Position numbers and translations under genes: made by a program | The notes under the pieces: generated by a model | Database searches by the model: none | The model's input: only the letters and a program-made list of their open reading frames with translations | What the model was told of the DNA's origin: nothing | Source of the DNA: Amphiduros pacificus | Taxonomy: Eukaryota > Annelida > Polychaeta > Phyllodocida > Hesionidae | Assembly (NCBI GenBank): GCA_949316495.1 | Contig: OX439004.1 | Coordinates: forward strand, 35,284,904 to 35,348,903 | Reading direction: 5' to 3' | DNA: 64,000 nucleotides | Shown: piece by piece, positions 1 through 11,200 of the stretch | Layout: each line of letters begins with the position of its first letter | Position numbering within the stretch: position 1 is the stretch's first letter

Positions 1-494
1 CATGAGTACATTTAAGCTCGGCTCTGAAATGATTGCGTACATCTGAACTATAAACATTTATCCATTGATCTGAAGTGGAATGGTAACATTTACTGTTTCG
101 GCTGGGATCAGTTTATTATAATATATACAAATATAAAATATAAATATAAAATATACAATTCAAACATCACCAAACATACTATTTAAGAGTAAGATTGTGT
201 ACATTCTTATGTCTCATTATGCATTAATTCAACAACTACAAAACACAGATAATTACAATGATAATGACGACAATAAATATGGTTTAATTTTGAACATTTA
301 GCTTTAATGACTTCCAGTACGTAGACATAAGTGTGTTTTGGATTGGTTTTAAACTTCCCTGTTTGAGAGAAATCTTCCTTATTCCACAATGAGGAAGTAA
401 AATAAAGCTTTCATGCCCCAGTGTTGATATGTACAAACAGATTTTAGAAAGTCAGAGTGCATTGCAACCCGATTAATTAGATAGACAAGGGAAG
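1..494. other. AT-rich upstream region of gene A
   Basis: No coding segment or RNA gene is visible here. The stretch precedes the Toll-like receptor start codon and presumably holds its promoter and 5' UTR, but I see no clear TATA box close to the start. The small antisense open frame within it has no coding character. Confidence 0.4.
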
Positions 495-3023
495 ATGTTT
501 ACACGGAGGAGGGTTACCACGAATGAGATGCAGACACTTCTGTATCTCGTTTGTGCATGGAATTTACTTGATATTGGTGTTGTGAAGGGAAGGAAAATGA
601 ACGACCCAGGACTTCAATGTGAATGGATTTATACCGATTCTAATCAAACCACGGAATTAATATGTCAAAACAGTTCAGATGATGAAATTATTATCAGAAG
701 GAATTCTTTGTTTCGGTCATTTGTGAATGATAATCTTATGAAAAATAGTGACGAAACGGATTTAACTTCAAGTGGACAAATGTTAAATTGTCACCACACA
801 CAACACTTTGTTATGAGAAATGGCAGCATAGAAGACATATGTTGGATCAGTGATCATGAAAACACGACTTGTGACTCCTTAAGATCTCTGTCGCTCAGTA
901 ATTCTAACATACTTCATGTTAACTGCACCATTGGCATCTTCAGAAGTCTGACATACTTAGACTTGTCTTATAACCGTATAGAAAGTATATCTCCAGAAGC
1001 ATTTACGAAGACACCTTACATAAAAGAGCTCCATCTAGAGGGAAACAAGATCATTAAGATAGATCCTTTCCTTCCTCCAAGTCTGCAAATATTGGAGAAG
1101 TTAATTCTTTCAAACAATATGATCACTGATGTCACGTTCCTGGTCTCACTACCCAGTCTGACCTTTGTGAATATCAGTTCTAATTCTATCTCACATGTTA
1201 GTTCTAGTAGTTTCTTTGGGTTGAAATCATTGCAGTTCTTTGACCTCGGCAATAACTTTATCAGTGAATTGTGGAATGAGCCAATGTGTAATGATAATGC
1301 TACATTGAATTTATTCATACCTGTACTTAAACTGAATCTGTCCTCTAATATGTTGACTGATGTGTCTGATGACCTGTATAACTGGGAAGCTAATTTATTT
1401 GCCACCAGAGGTCAGTCTCGTTTATTAATCGATTTGGACAGGAATCCTTTGAAATGTAGCTGTTCTCTGTTGAGATATATGGGAAATGACTTAAATCGTA
1501 TTAACGACAGTGACTGGATAAGTCACACTAGCCTTATTGAAATACAACATGTGGACTGTCCGACACCAGGATTTTACTGTCATCATGAACTTTCTGAAGA
1601 ACCAAAAAAGCTTTCTGACCCATCAAGATGTACAATTACTGAGGGTTGTCCTGAAAGGTGTTCTTGTTACTATGACTCTGTGAAATATCACGTCATTGTT
1701 GACTGCAACCAACGTCAGTTACGCCAAATACCAAAACACGTACCGGACAGAAATAACAGCTTTCTGATATTGGATTACTCCAACAATTACATAGAGGAAA
1801 TGCCAGTGGTTCCCTACTACTGGAGAGTGATATCTCTGTCTTTATCAGGCAATAATATATCTACCATACCGACTCAATCTCTATATCATTTAACCAATCT
1901 TCGACATTTCTATTTAAGTAATAGTTCCATTTCCCAATTGCAAAAAGAGAGTTTGAATGCAATCTCCGAGTTAGTGGGTAGGAATCTGAGTGTGTTAGAA
2001 CTGGGAGGCGAGATGTGGAGCTGTGAATGTGATCAGTATTACTTCGCCATATTTATCACTGATCACCTTAAAGTCTTTGCAGATGTATCCCAAATGTTAT
2101 GCTACACTCCTTCTTCAAAGCACGGGATGTCTGTCCTGAAAGGTCTGAGAAATTGTCCGAGAACAGAACAAATCAATGTCATAGCGGTGCTAGGAAGTGT
2201 GGTTTCCTTACTCCTTATATTGCTTTTGGTACTTACATTTTACGGCTACAGATTCAGAATTAAGTATGTTTGGTATTCATTTCAACTTAAAATGAGATGT
2301 GGTTCCAGAAAGAAGATGGCGGACAATCAGTATGTTCACGATGCATATATTGCTTACTCTCATCAGGACGTCTCGTGGGTGCAACACAATTTATTACCAG
2401 AGTTAGAAGAAACATCTCCACATTATAAACTATGCATACCAGACAGAGATTGTCCTCCCGGAAATCCAATTGCAGAAAATATAGTGAGAGAAATTGAAAA
2501 GAGTCGTAAGGTTATCGTCCTTCTAGCTAAGGATTTCCTGCAGGACCCCTGGAATAACTTTGAGATTCAAACGGCATTCGCAGAAGGTATTCGTAATAGA
2601 ATGGATAAGATTATTATTGTTCTTCTGACAGACATTGCCACATTTAGCCCGGAGCTCCTCGATGAAAACCGCATTATACGAAACTATCTGTGGACTAGAA
2701 GCTATTTGCATGTTAAGGACGCTCTGTTCTGGAAGAGGCTCAGGAAATATCTTGGCTCTAAAAGTGTGAATAGTGAAGAAGAAACTAATTTGCAAGCAAA
2801 AGTTGAAGAAAATGTAAAGGAAGACAAAGGTTTATTTTACCGCATAAAGAACGGTGGGTGTAAGAATATTTTCTACAAGTCCCAATTATCATTGCTGAAG
2901 GTTGGTCACCTTTCTGCAATTAAGATTATGATAATAGAAACGTTTGCATTAATAGTTTATATCTACATCTTTAAACTGCGTTATAAAATTGTTTTCACTT
3001 CTCAGTCTTGCAGAGATTCGTGA
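495..3023 (+). CDS. Toll-like receptor (LRR ectodomain, TM, TIR); probable first coding exon of gene A
   Basis: This is a type I receptor for pattern recognition or development, signalling through TIR contacts on the cytoplasmic side. Seen: a signal peptide (hydrophobic core about residues 14-30; Met12 at 528 is an alternative start), then LRRs about 130-300 with LxxLxLxxN signatures. An LRRCT-type cluster follows (NPLKCSCSLL, 317-326), a second LRRNT (CPERCSC, 385-391), more LRRs and a second LRRCT (WSCECDQ, 508-514). Two Cys clusters make it a Drosophila-Toll-like (mccTLR) form. One TM spans 562-583. The TIR domain (about 624-765) has box 1 DAYIAYS, box 2 RDCPPGNPI and box 3 FWKRL, so it looks functional. 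After residue 788 the frame turns AT-rich and hydrophobic at random and stops at 3,023. That tail looks like retained intron: a GTAAGAAT donor lies at 2,860, and the next open frame already begins at 3,006. The real exon probably ends at 2,859. Confidence 0.93.
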   Translation: MFTRRRVTTNEMQTLLYLVCAWNLLDIGVVKGRKMNDPGLQCEWIYTDSNQTTELICQNSSDDEIIIRRNSLFRSFVNDNLMKNSDETDLTSSGQMLNCHHTQHFVMRNGSIEDICWISDHENTTCDSLRSLSLSNSNILHVNCTIGIFRSLTYLDLSYNRIESISPEAFTKTPYIKELHLEGNKIIKIDPFLPPSLQILEKLILSNNMITDVTFLVSLPSLTFVNISSNSISHVSSSSFFGLKSLQFFDLGNNFISELWNEPMCNDNATLNLFIPVLKLNLSSNMLTDVSDDLYNWEANLFATRGQSRLLIDLDRNPLKCSCSLLRYMGNDLNRINDSDWISHTSLIEIQHVDCPTPGFYCHHELSEEPKKLSDPSRCTITEGCPERCSCYYDSVKYHVIVDCNQRQLRQIPKHVPDRNNSFLILDYSNNYIEEMPVVPYYWRVISLSLSGNNISTIPTQSLYHLTNLRHFYLSNSSISQLQKESLNAISELVGRNLSVLELGGEMWSCECDQYYFAIFITDHLKVFADVSQMLCYTPSSKHGMSVLKGLRNCPRTEQINVIAVLGSVVSLLLILLLVLTFYGYRFRIKYVWYSFQLKMRCGSRKKMADNQYVHDAYIAYSHQDVSWVQHNLLPELEETSPHYKLCIPDRDCPPGNPIAENIVREIEKSRKVIVLLAKDFLQDPWNNFEIQTAFAEGIRNRMDKIIIVLLTDIATFSPELLDENRIIRNYLWTRSYLHVKDALFWKRLRKYLGSKSVNSEEETNLQAKVEENVKEDKGLFYRIKNGGCKNIFYKSQLSLLKVGHLSAIKIMIIETFALIVYIYIFKLRYKIVFTSQSCRDS
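2860..3005 (+). other. Predicted phase-1 intron joining the TIR exon to the ZU5-Death exons
   Basis: The donor is GGT|GTAAGAAT at 2,860 and the acceptor is TTTTCACTTCTCAG at 2,992-3,005. The exon before ends one base into codon 789 and the exon after starts with two bases, so the join is in frame (KNGG-F-LQRFVKRSK). A second in-frame choice also exists, donor AAT|GTAAAG at 2,814 with acceptor CTTGCAG at 3,013, both phase 0. The 146-bp segment is AT-rich. This is inference from splice signals and frame; no transcript was seen. Confidence 0.65.
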
Positions 3024-4873
3024 AGAGAAGCAAGCGGGATCATCTCTCCGAGGAGTTAGTGCCCTTATATTATGAATCTAACCTTCCTAACACCGACAGT
3101 GAACAGTTAGACGCAGGGTCAGCATCATGTGATCACTGCTCTCAGGTGCCCCATATGCCTGACCTTCAAACTTCTCTCCAATTCGAAACTGAATGTCTCA
3201 CTCATACCGAAAGTATCCAGGTTCCAGTCTGTCAAAACCAGGACGATGTTATCTGTACTGTCCCCGATTACAACTATGCTGTCCCGGATAACAGCTATGC
3301 TGTCCCTGATAAGAACTATCCTGTCCCTGATAACAACCATCCTGTCCTGGAAAACAGCTTTCCTGTCCATGAAAACAGCTGTCCTGTCCCCGAACACATC
3401 TGTCATATCACAGGACGCCTCAGTACTCATGAACCACACAATCATCCTACGCAGGTGACTTCATTAGGAAATGAAAATATTGCATACTCAGACTCAGATA
3501 TTGAACAGATGATATCAAACGTAGACGATGATGCAATCAATAATACTCGAATTTTACAAGATATATTGTTTGGTATGGATGCTAACCAAACAGAAACAGA
3601 ATGTGTTGCAAAAAGCCAGGTACAACCATCTGATATCACAGACTGCACAAACAAGATGGAAACATCTGATATCACAGACGCCACAAACAAGGAGCAAACA
3701 TTTGATATCACAGACGCCACAAACAAGGAGCAAACTTCTGATATCACAGACGCTACAAACAAGAAGCAAACATCTGATATCACAGACGCCACACACAAGA
3801 AGGAAACATCTGATATCACAGACTCCACAAACAAGAAGGAAACATCTGATATCACAGACTCCACAAACAAGAAGCAAACATCTGATATCACAGACTCCAC
3901 AAACAAGAAGCAAACATCTGATATCACAGACGCCACAAACAAGAAGCAAACATCTGATATCACAGACGCCACAAACAAGAAGCAAACATCTGATATCACA
4001 GACGCCACAAACAAGAAGCAAACATCTGATGTCACAGACGCCACAAACAAGGAGCAAAGATCTGATGTCACAGACGCCACAAACAAGGAGCAAACGTCTG
4101 ATATCACAGACGCCACAAACAAGGAACAAAGATCTGATGTCACAGACGCCACAAACAAGGAGCAAAGATCTGATATCACAGACGCCACAAACAAGGACCA
4201 AACATTTGATGTCACAGACGCCACAAGCCAGGAACAAAAATATGATATCACAGACGCCACAAACAAGGAGCAAAGATCTGATATCACAGACGCCACAAAC
4301 AATGACCAAAAATATGATATCACAGACGCCACAAACAAGGATCAAACATCTGATGTCACAGACGCCACAGACAAGAAGCAAACAACTGATGTCACAGACG
4401 CCACAAGCCAGGAGCAACAATCTGATATCACAGACGCCACAAACAAGGAGCAAACATCTGATGTCACAGACGATGTAAGTAAGAAGCAACACTCTGATAT
4501 AACAGAGAATGGAATCAAGGAGCGCCAATCTGATTTTATAGATGGTCAAGGAAAGGAAAGAACAATGAATGTAATTGGGGTTGAAGGAAAGAAGCAATTA
4601 TATCATTCTACTCCAGAGTCAATAACAATTGTGTCTGATATTATCAAAGAAAACGAAATGCAAATCAGATATCCTGAATCAGGCAATGCCTCAAAACAAA
4701 TGTCTAATGTTAATATAAATCCTAAAATGATCAGAGAGGAGCTGCCAGATAGTATAACTGGATGGCGATACTACCACAGTGCAGTGTTTGACTTTGCTGG
4801 AGGCCACTTAATGTGTACCCAGACCAAGGTTATTCTATCCATCCCACCGGGCGCCATACCCATAGGGGAACAG
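3006..4873 (+). CDS. Gene A exon: charged repeat linker and first half of a ZU5 domain
   Basis: This is a long open exon of 622 codons plus the split codon. It has no start codon at its 5' end, which argues that it is an internal exon. In order: a basic stretch (FVKRSKRDHLSEE), seven 7-residue VPDNxYx repeats, an acidic segment, about 26 copies of a 12-residue repeat, and then the opening of a ZU5 domain. That opening is FDFAGGHLMCTQTKVILSIP followed by PGAIPIGEQ, and the IPPGAIP signature is typical of UNC5, PIDD and ankyrin ZU5 domains. It ends at CAG|GTAAGC (4,874), phase 0. If gene A is one protein, this segment tethers the TIR to the ZU5. If it is separate, translation would have to start at the internal Met near 3,155. 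Confidence 0.85.
3260..3406 (+). repeat. Seven 21-bp in-frame repeats (VPDNxYx)
   Basis: Seven tandem 7-residue units are seen: VPDYNYA, VPDNSYA, VPDKNYP, VPDNNHP, VLENSFP, VHENSCP and VPEHICH. They decay toward the 3' end. The early units contain Tyr in an acidic setting. They lie in the predicted cytoplasmic linker of gene A. Confidence 0.9.
3629..4564 (+). repeat. 36-bp coding minisatellite, about 26 units of SDITDATNKKQT
   Basis: Units of 12 residues (consensus SDITDATNK[EK]QT) repeat without a frame break from 3,629 to 4,564; the last three are degenerate. The consensus is rich in Ser/Thr-Asp and Lys and looks disordered. Because 36 is a multiple of three and the unit lacks stops in several frames, long shadow open frames appear on both strands. 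Those are not genes. Many units are identical, so copy number is probably polymorphic. Confidence 0.95.
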
Positions 4874-5042
4874 GTAAGCATGAATATCTGATATCACAGA
4901 CCATGTCTCACAACATACTCCAAAATATCCAACTGCACGATTTTATCGTAATATATTACAAGCATGTTTTACCACCAGAATATGTTAACAAGTTTATTTG
5001 ACAAGGTTTGCGACAAGCATATCACTTTATTTTTACTTTCAG

Positions 5043-5255
5043 GTAGAAATATACTTTTATGTTAGCTTCAGTAGATCAAATTGCCCGGATATTGGAGAGA
5101 AAGAGTGTATGATCTCCCCGGTGGTGATTTGTGGGCCAAATGGATACAGGTTCCAAGAGAGTGTGATTCTCACCTATCCCCACTGTGCCCGTAACCTTGA
5201 CAACTGGAACATCAATCCACTGATCAGCTCGCAGACTGTGGGGGAGCGTCACGTG
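5043..5255 (+). CDS. Gene A exon: central ZU5 domain
   Basis: This exon of 71 codons starts after TTTACTTTCAG and ends at GTG|GTACGT (5,256), phase 0 at both ends. It encodes VEIYFYVSFSRSNCPDIG and, further on, VVICGPNGYRFQESVILTYP followed by HC. The same motif is found in the paralogue on the minus strand (VVCGPNGYQFQKSVLLSYPH), which fixes it as ZU5. The exon ends at SSQTVGERHV, the point where gene B reads straight on without an intron. Confidence 0.9.
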
Positions 5256-8200
5256 GTACGTCACATTTACCTGCAAAGGTTCTTCTTTATGGGTTAACGG
5301 AGTATTCTGGTTGCCTTTTGTCTGATAGTCTGAAGGTAAATGGCTAAAGGGAGATTAAACATATAGTGGTCTGGAGATAGGAGAGTGTAGAGGTAAGAGG
5401 AAAGTAGCTATTCAGTGGTCTGGAGATAGGAGAGTGCAGAGGTAAGAGGAAAGTAGAAATTCAGAGGTCTGGAGATAGGAGAATGCAGAGGTAAGAGGAA
5501 AGTAGAAATTCAGACGTCTGGAGATAGGAGAGTGCAGAGGTAAGAGGAAAGTAGGAATTCAGTGGTCTCGAGATAGGAGAATGCAGAGGTAAGAGGAAAG
5601 TAGAAATGTAGAGGTCTGGAGATAGGAGAGTTCAGAGGTAAGAGGAAAGTAGAAATGTAGAGGTCTGGAGATAGGAGAGTGCAGAGGTAAGAGGAAAGTA
5701 GACACTTAGAGGTCTGGAGATAGGAGAATACAGAGGTAAGAGGAAAGTAGGAATTCAGTGGTCTGGAGATAGGAGAATGCAGAGGTAAGAGGAAAATAGG
5801 AATTTAGAGGTCTGGAGATAGGAGAATACAGAGGTAAGAGGAAAGTAGACACTTAGAGGTCTGGAGATAGGAGAATACAGAGGTAAGAGGAAAGTAGGAA
5901 TTCAGAGGTCTGGAGATAAGAGAGTTCAGAAGTCGGAGGAAAGTAGGAATTCAGACGTCTGGAGATAGGAGAATACAGAGGTAAGAGGAAAGTAGGAATT
6001 CAGAGGTCTGGAGATAAGAGAGTTCAGAAGTCGGAGGAAAGTAGGAATTCAGACGTCTGTAGATAGGAGAATACAGAGGTAAGAGGAAAGTAGAAATGTA
6101 GAGGTCTGGAGATAGGAGAGTGCAGAGGTAAGAGGAAAGTAGGAATTCAGTGGTCTCGAGATAGGAGAATGCAGAGGTAAGAGGAAAGTAGAAATGTAGA
6201 GTTCTGGAGATAGGAGAGTTCAGAGGTAAGAGGAAAGTAGAAATGTAGAGGTCTGGAGATAGGAGAGTGCAGAGGTAAGAGGAAAGTAGGAATTCAGAGG
6301 TCTGGAGATAAGAGAGTTCAGAAGTCGGAGGAAAGTAGGAATTCAGACGTCTGTAGATAGGAGAATACAGAGGTAAGAGGAAAATAGGAATTTAGAGGTC
6401 TGGAGATAGGAGAGTGCAGAGGTAAGAGGAAAGTAGGAATTCAGTGGTCTCGAGATAGGAGAATGCAGAGGTAAGAGGAAAGTAGAAATGTAGAGGTCTG
6501 GAGATAGGAGAGTTCAGAGGTAAGAGGAAAGTAGAAATGTAGAGGTCTGGAGATAGGAGAGTGCAGAGGTAAGAGGAAAGTAGGAATCCAGTGGTCTGGA
6601 GATAGGAGAATGCAGAGGTAAGAGGAAAGTAGAAATGTAGAGGTCTGGAGATAAGAGAGTTCAGAAGTCGGAGGAAAGTAGGAATTCAGACGTCTGTAGA
6701 TAGGAGAATACAGAGGTAAGAGGAAAATAGGAATTTAGAGGTCTGGAGATAGGAATGTGCAGAGGTAAGGGGAAAGTAGGAGTTTAGAGGTCTGGAGATA
6801 GGAGAGTGCAAAGGTAAAAGGAAAGTAGAAATTCAGAGGTCAGAGGTCTGGAGATAGGAAAATGTAGAGGTAAGAGGAAAGTAGGAATTCAGAGGTCTGG
6901 AGATAGGAGAGTGCAGAGGTAAGGTGAAAATAGGAGTTTAGAGGTCTGGAGAAAGGAGAATACAGAGGTAAGAGGAAAGTAGGGATTCAGTGGTCTGGAG
7001 ATAGGAGAATGTAGAGGTAAGAGGAAAGTAGGAATTCAGAGGTCTGGAGATAGGAGAGTGCAGAGGTAAGAGGAAAGTAGGAATTCAGAGGTCTGGAGAT
7101 AGGAGAATACAGAGGTAAGAGGAAAGTAGAAATTCAGAGGTCTAGAGATAGGAGAATACAGAGGTAAGAGGAAAGTAGGAATTCAGAGGTCTGGAGATAG
7201 GAGAGTGCAGAGGTAAGAGGAAAGTAGAAATTTAGAGGTCTGGAGATAATAGAGTTCAGAGGTAAGAGGAAAGTAGAAATGTAGAGGTCTGGAGATAGGA
7301 GAATGTAGAGGTAAGAGGAAAGTAGGAATTCAGAGGTCTGGAGATTTATGAAAGTGAAGATATAATTGAAAAGAGAAATCCCAATGCAATGGCGTATAAA
7401 AAATGCTGTTCTTTCAGTTTTTGACTGCATGATTAAGTCATGATTATTTCAGATGTTATCATTTTGAAAATTAGCCAGAGAACCATGAGCGGATATTTTT
7501 TATTTCCTTCACAAATTAGATATATCCTTTTCAAAATGTTCACAAAATATTTGATTTTATTTCCAGATCATATTTAGATAACAGTTAACAAACAATCTGA
7601 TTTTATGATTAGTATGATAGATTGAAGGATAACAGGATGTAATATTGTTCATTTGAGGTCTCAGTCATAAGCCGATAGCAAATATCAACCCTTAGCAATA
7701 TGCAAAGTATGCAGAGATCTTACGTTTATCCATATTTGAACATGGGGGAGCGTCACGTGGTACGTCACATTTACCTGCAAAGGTTCTTCTTTATGGGTTA
7801 ACGGAGTATTCTGGTTGCCTTTTGTCTGATAGTCTGAAGGTAAATGGCTAAAGGGAGATTAAACATATAGTGGTCTGGAGATAGGAGAGTGTAGAGGTAA
7901 GAGGAAAGTAGCTATTCAGTGGTCTGGAGATAGGAGAGTGCAGAGGTAAGAGGAAAGTAGAAATTCAGAGGTCTGGAGATAGGAGAATGCAGAGGTAAGA
8001 GGAAAGTAGAAATTCAGACGTCTGGAGATAGGCGAGTGCAGAGGTAAGAGGAAAGTAGGAATTCAGTGGTCTCGAGATAGGAGAATGCAGAGGTAAGAGG
8101 AAAGTAGAAATGTAGAGGTCTGGAGATAGGAGAGTTCAGAGGTAAGAGGAAAGTAGAAATGTAGAGGTCTGGAGATAGGAGAGTGCAGAGGTAAGAGGAA

Positions 8201-11200
8201 AGTAGACACTTAGAGGTCTGGAGATAGGAGAATACAGAGGTAAGAGGAAAGTAGGAATTCAGTGGTCTGGAGATAGGAGAATGCAGAGGTAAGAGGAAAG
8301 TAGAAATGTAGAGGTCTGGAGATAGGAGAATACAGAGGTAAGAGGAAAGTAGACACTTAGAGGTCTGGAGATAGGAGAATACAGAGGTAAGAGGAAAGTA
8401 GGAATTCAGAGGTCTGGAGATAAGAGAGTTCAGAAGTCGGAGGAAAGTAGGAATTCAGACGTCTGGAGATAGGAGAATACAGAGGTAAGAGGAAAGTAGG
8501 AATTCAGAGGTCTGGAGATAAGAGAGTTCAGAAGTCGGAGGAAAGTAGGAATTCAGACGTCTGTAGATAGGAGAATACAGAGGTAAGAGGAAAGTAGAAA
8601 TGTAGAGGTCTGGAGATAGGAGAGTGCAGAGGTAAGAGGAAAGTAGGAATTCAGTGGTCTCGAGATAGGAGAATGCAGAGGTAAGAGGAAAGTAGAAATG
8701 TAGAGTTCTGGAGATAGGAGAGTTCAGAGGTAAGAGGAAAGTAGAAATGTAGAGGTCTGGAGATAGGAGAGTGCAGAGGTAAGAGGAAAGTAGGAATTCA
8801 GAGGTCTGGAGATAAGAGAGTTCAGAAGTCGGAGGAAAGTAGGAATTCAGACGTCTGTAGATAGGAGAATACAGAGGTAAGAGGAAAATAGGAATTTAGA
8901 GGTCTGGAGATAGGAAAGTGCAGAGGTAAGAGGAAAGTAGGAATTCAGTGGTCTCGAGATAGGAGAATGCAGAGGTAAGAGGAAAGTAGAAATGTAGAGG
9001 TCTGGAGATAGGAGAGTTCAGAGGTAAGAGGAAAGTAGAAATGTAGAGGTCTGGAGATAGGAGAGTGCAGAGGTAAGAGGAAAGTAGGAATCCAGTGGTC
9101 TGGAGATAGGAGAATGCAGAGGTAAGAGGAAAGTAGAAATGTAGAGGTCTGGAGATAAGAGAGTTCAGAAGTCGGAGGAAAGTAGGAATTCAGACGTCTG
9201 TAGATAGGAGAATACAGAGGTAAGAGGAAAATAGGAATTTAGAGGTCTGGAGATAGGAATGTGCAGAGGTAAGGGGAAAGTAGGAGTTTAGAGGTCTGGA
9301 GATAGGAGAGTGCAAAGGTAAAAGGAAAGTAGAAATTCAGAGGTCAGAGGTCTGGAGATAGGAAAATGTAGAGGTAAGAGGAAAGTAGGAATTCAGAGGT
9401 CTGGAGATAGGAGAGTGCAGAGGTAAGGGGAAAATAGGAGTTTAGAGGTCTGGAGAAAGGAGAATACAGAGGTAAGAGGAAAGTAGGAATTCAGTGGTCT
9501 GGAGATAGGAGAATACAGAGGTAAGAGGAAAGTAGAAATGTAGAGGTCTGGAGATAGGAGAGTGCAGAGGTAAGAGGAAAGTAGGAATTCAGTGGTCTGG
9601 AGATAGGAGAATGCAGAGGTAAGAGGAAAGTAGAAATGTAGAGTTCTGGAGATAGGAGAGTTCAGAGGTAAGAGGAAAGTAGAAATGTAGAGGTCTGGAG
9701 ATAGGAGAGTGCAGAGGTAAGAGGAAAGTAGGAATTCAGAGGTCTGGAGATAAGAGAGTTCAGAAGTCGGAGGAAAGTAGGAATTCAGACGTCTGTAGAT
9801 AGGAGAATACAGAGGTAAGAGGAAAATAGGAATTTAGAGGTCTGGAGATAGGAAAGTGCAGAGGTAAGAGGAAAGTAGGAATTCAGTGGTCTCGAGATAG
9901 GAGAATGCAGAGGTAAGAGGAAAGTAGAAATGTAGAGGTCTGGAGATAGGAGAGTTCAGAGGTAAGAGGAAAGTAGAAATGTAGAGGTCTGGAGATAGGA
10001 GAGTGCAGAGGTAAGAGGAAAGTAGGAATCCAGTGGTCTGGAGATAGGAGAATGCAGAGGTAAGAGGAAAGTAGAAATGTAGAGGTCTGGAGATAAGAGA
10101 GTTCAGAAGTCGGAGGAAAGTAGGAATTCAGACGTCTGTAGATAGGAGAATACAGAGGTAAGAGGAAAATAGGAATTTAGAGGTCTGGAGATAGGAATGT
10201 GCAGAGGTAAGGGGAAAGTAGGAGTTTAGAGGTCTGGAGATAGGAGAGTGCAAAGGTAAAAGGAAAGTAGAAATTCAGAGGTCAGAGGTCTGGAGATAGG
10301 AAAATGTAGAGGTAAGAGGAAAGTAGGAATTCAGAGGTCTGGAGATAGGAGAGTGCAGAGGTAAGGGGAAAATAGGAGTTTAGAGGTCTGGAGAAAGGAG
10401 AATACAGAGGTAAGAGGAAAGTAGGAATTCAGTGGTCTGGAGATAGGAGAATGTAGAGGTAAGAGGAAAGTAGGAATTCAGAGGTCTGGAGATAGGAGAG
10501 TGCAGAGGTAAGAGGAAAGTAGGAATTCAGAGGTCTGGAGATAGGAGAATACAGAGGTAAGAGGAAAGTAGAAATTCAGAGGTCTAGAGATAGGAGAATA
10601 CAGAGGTAAGAGGAAAGTAGGAATTCAGAGATCTGGAGATAGGAGAGTGCAGAGGTAAGAGGAAAGTAGAAATTTAGAGGTCTGGAGATAATAGAGTTCA
10701 GAGGTAAGAGGAAAGTAGAAATGTAGAGGTCTGGAGATAGGAGAATGTAGAGGTAAGAGGAAAGTAGGAATTCAGAGGTCTGGAGATTTATGAAAGTGAA
10801 GATATAATTGAAAAGAGAAATCCCAATGCAATGGCGTATAAAAAATGCTGTTCTTTCAGTTTTTGACTGCATGATTAAGTCATGATTATTTCAGATGTTA
10901 TCATTTTGAAAATTAGCCAGAGAACCATGAGCGGATATTTTTTATTTCCTTCACAAATTAGATATATCCTTTTCAAAATGTTCACAAAATATTTGATTTT
11001 ATTTCCAGATCATATTTAGATAACAGTTAACAAACAATCTGATTTTATGATTAGTATGATAGATTGAAGGATAACAGGATGTAATATTGTTCATTTGAGG
11101 TCTCAGTCATAAGCCGATAGCAAATATCAACCCTTAGCAATATGCAAAGTATGCAGAGATCTTACGTTTATCCATATTTGAACATGGGGGAGCGTCACGT

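Noticed and set aside
3008-3010. Start codon for a separate ZU5-Death gene at 3,008
   Set aside because: The triplet there is TTG next to a CAG acceptor, not an ATG. The first ATG in frame is near 3,155, inside the linker.
3442-4597. Long open frames on the minus strand and in a second plus frame over the 36-bp repeat
   Set aside because: They are stop-free only because a 36-bp unit repeats in phase; outside the array they end at once. The forward ZU5 exon frame is the real one.
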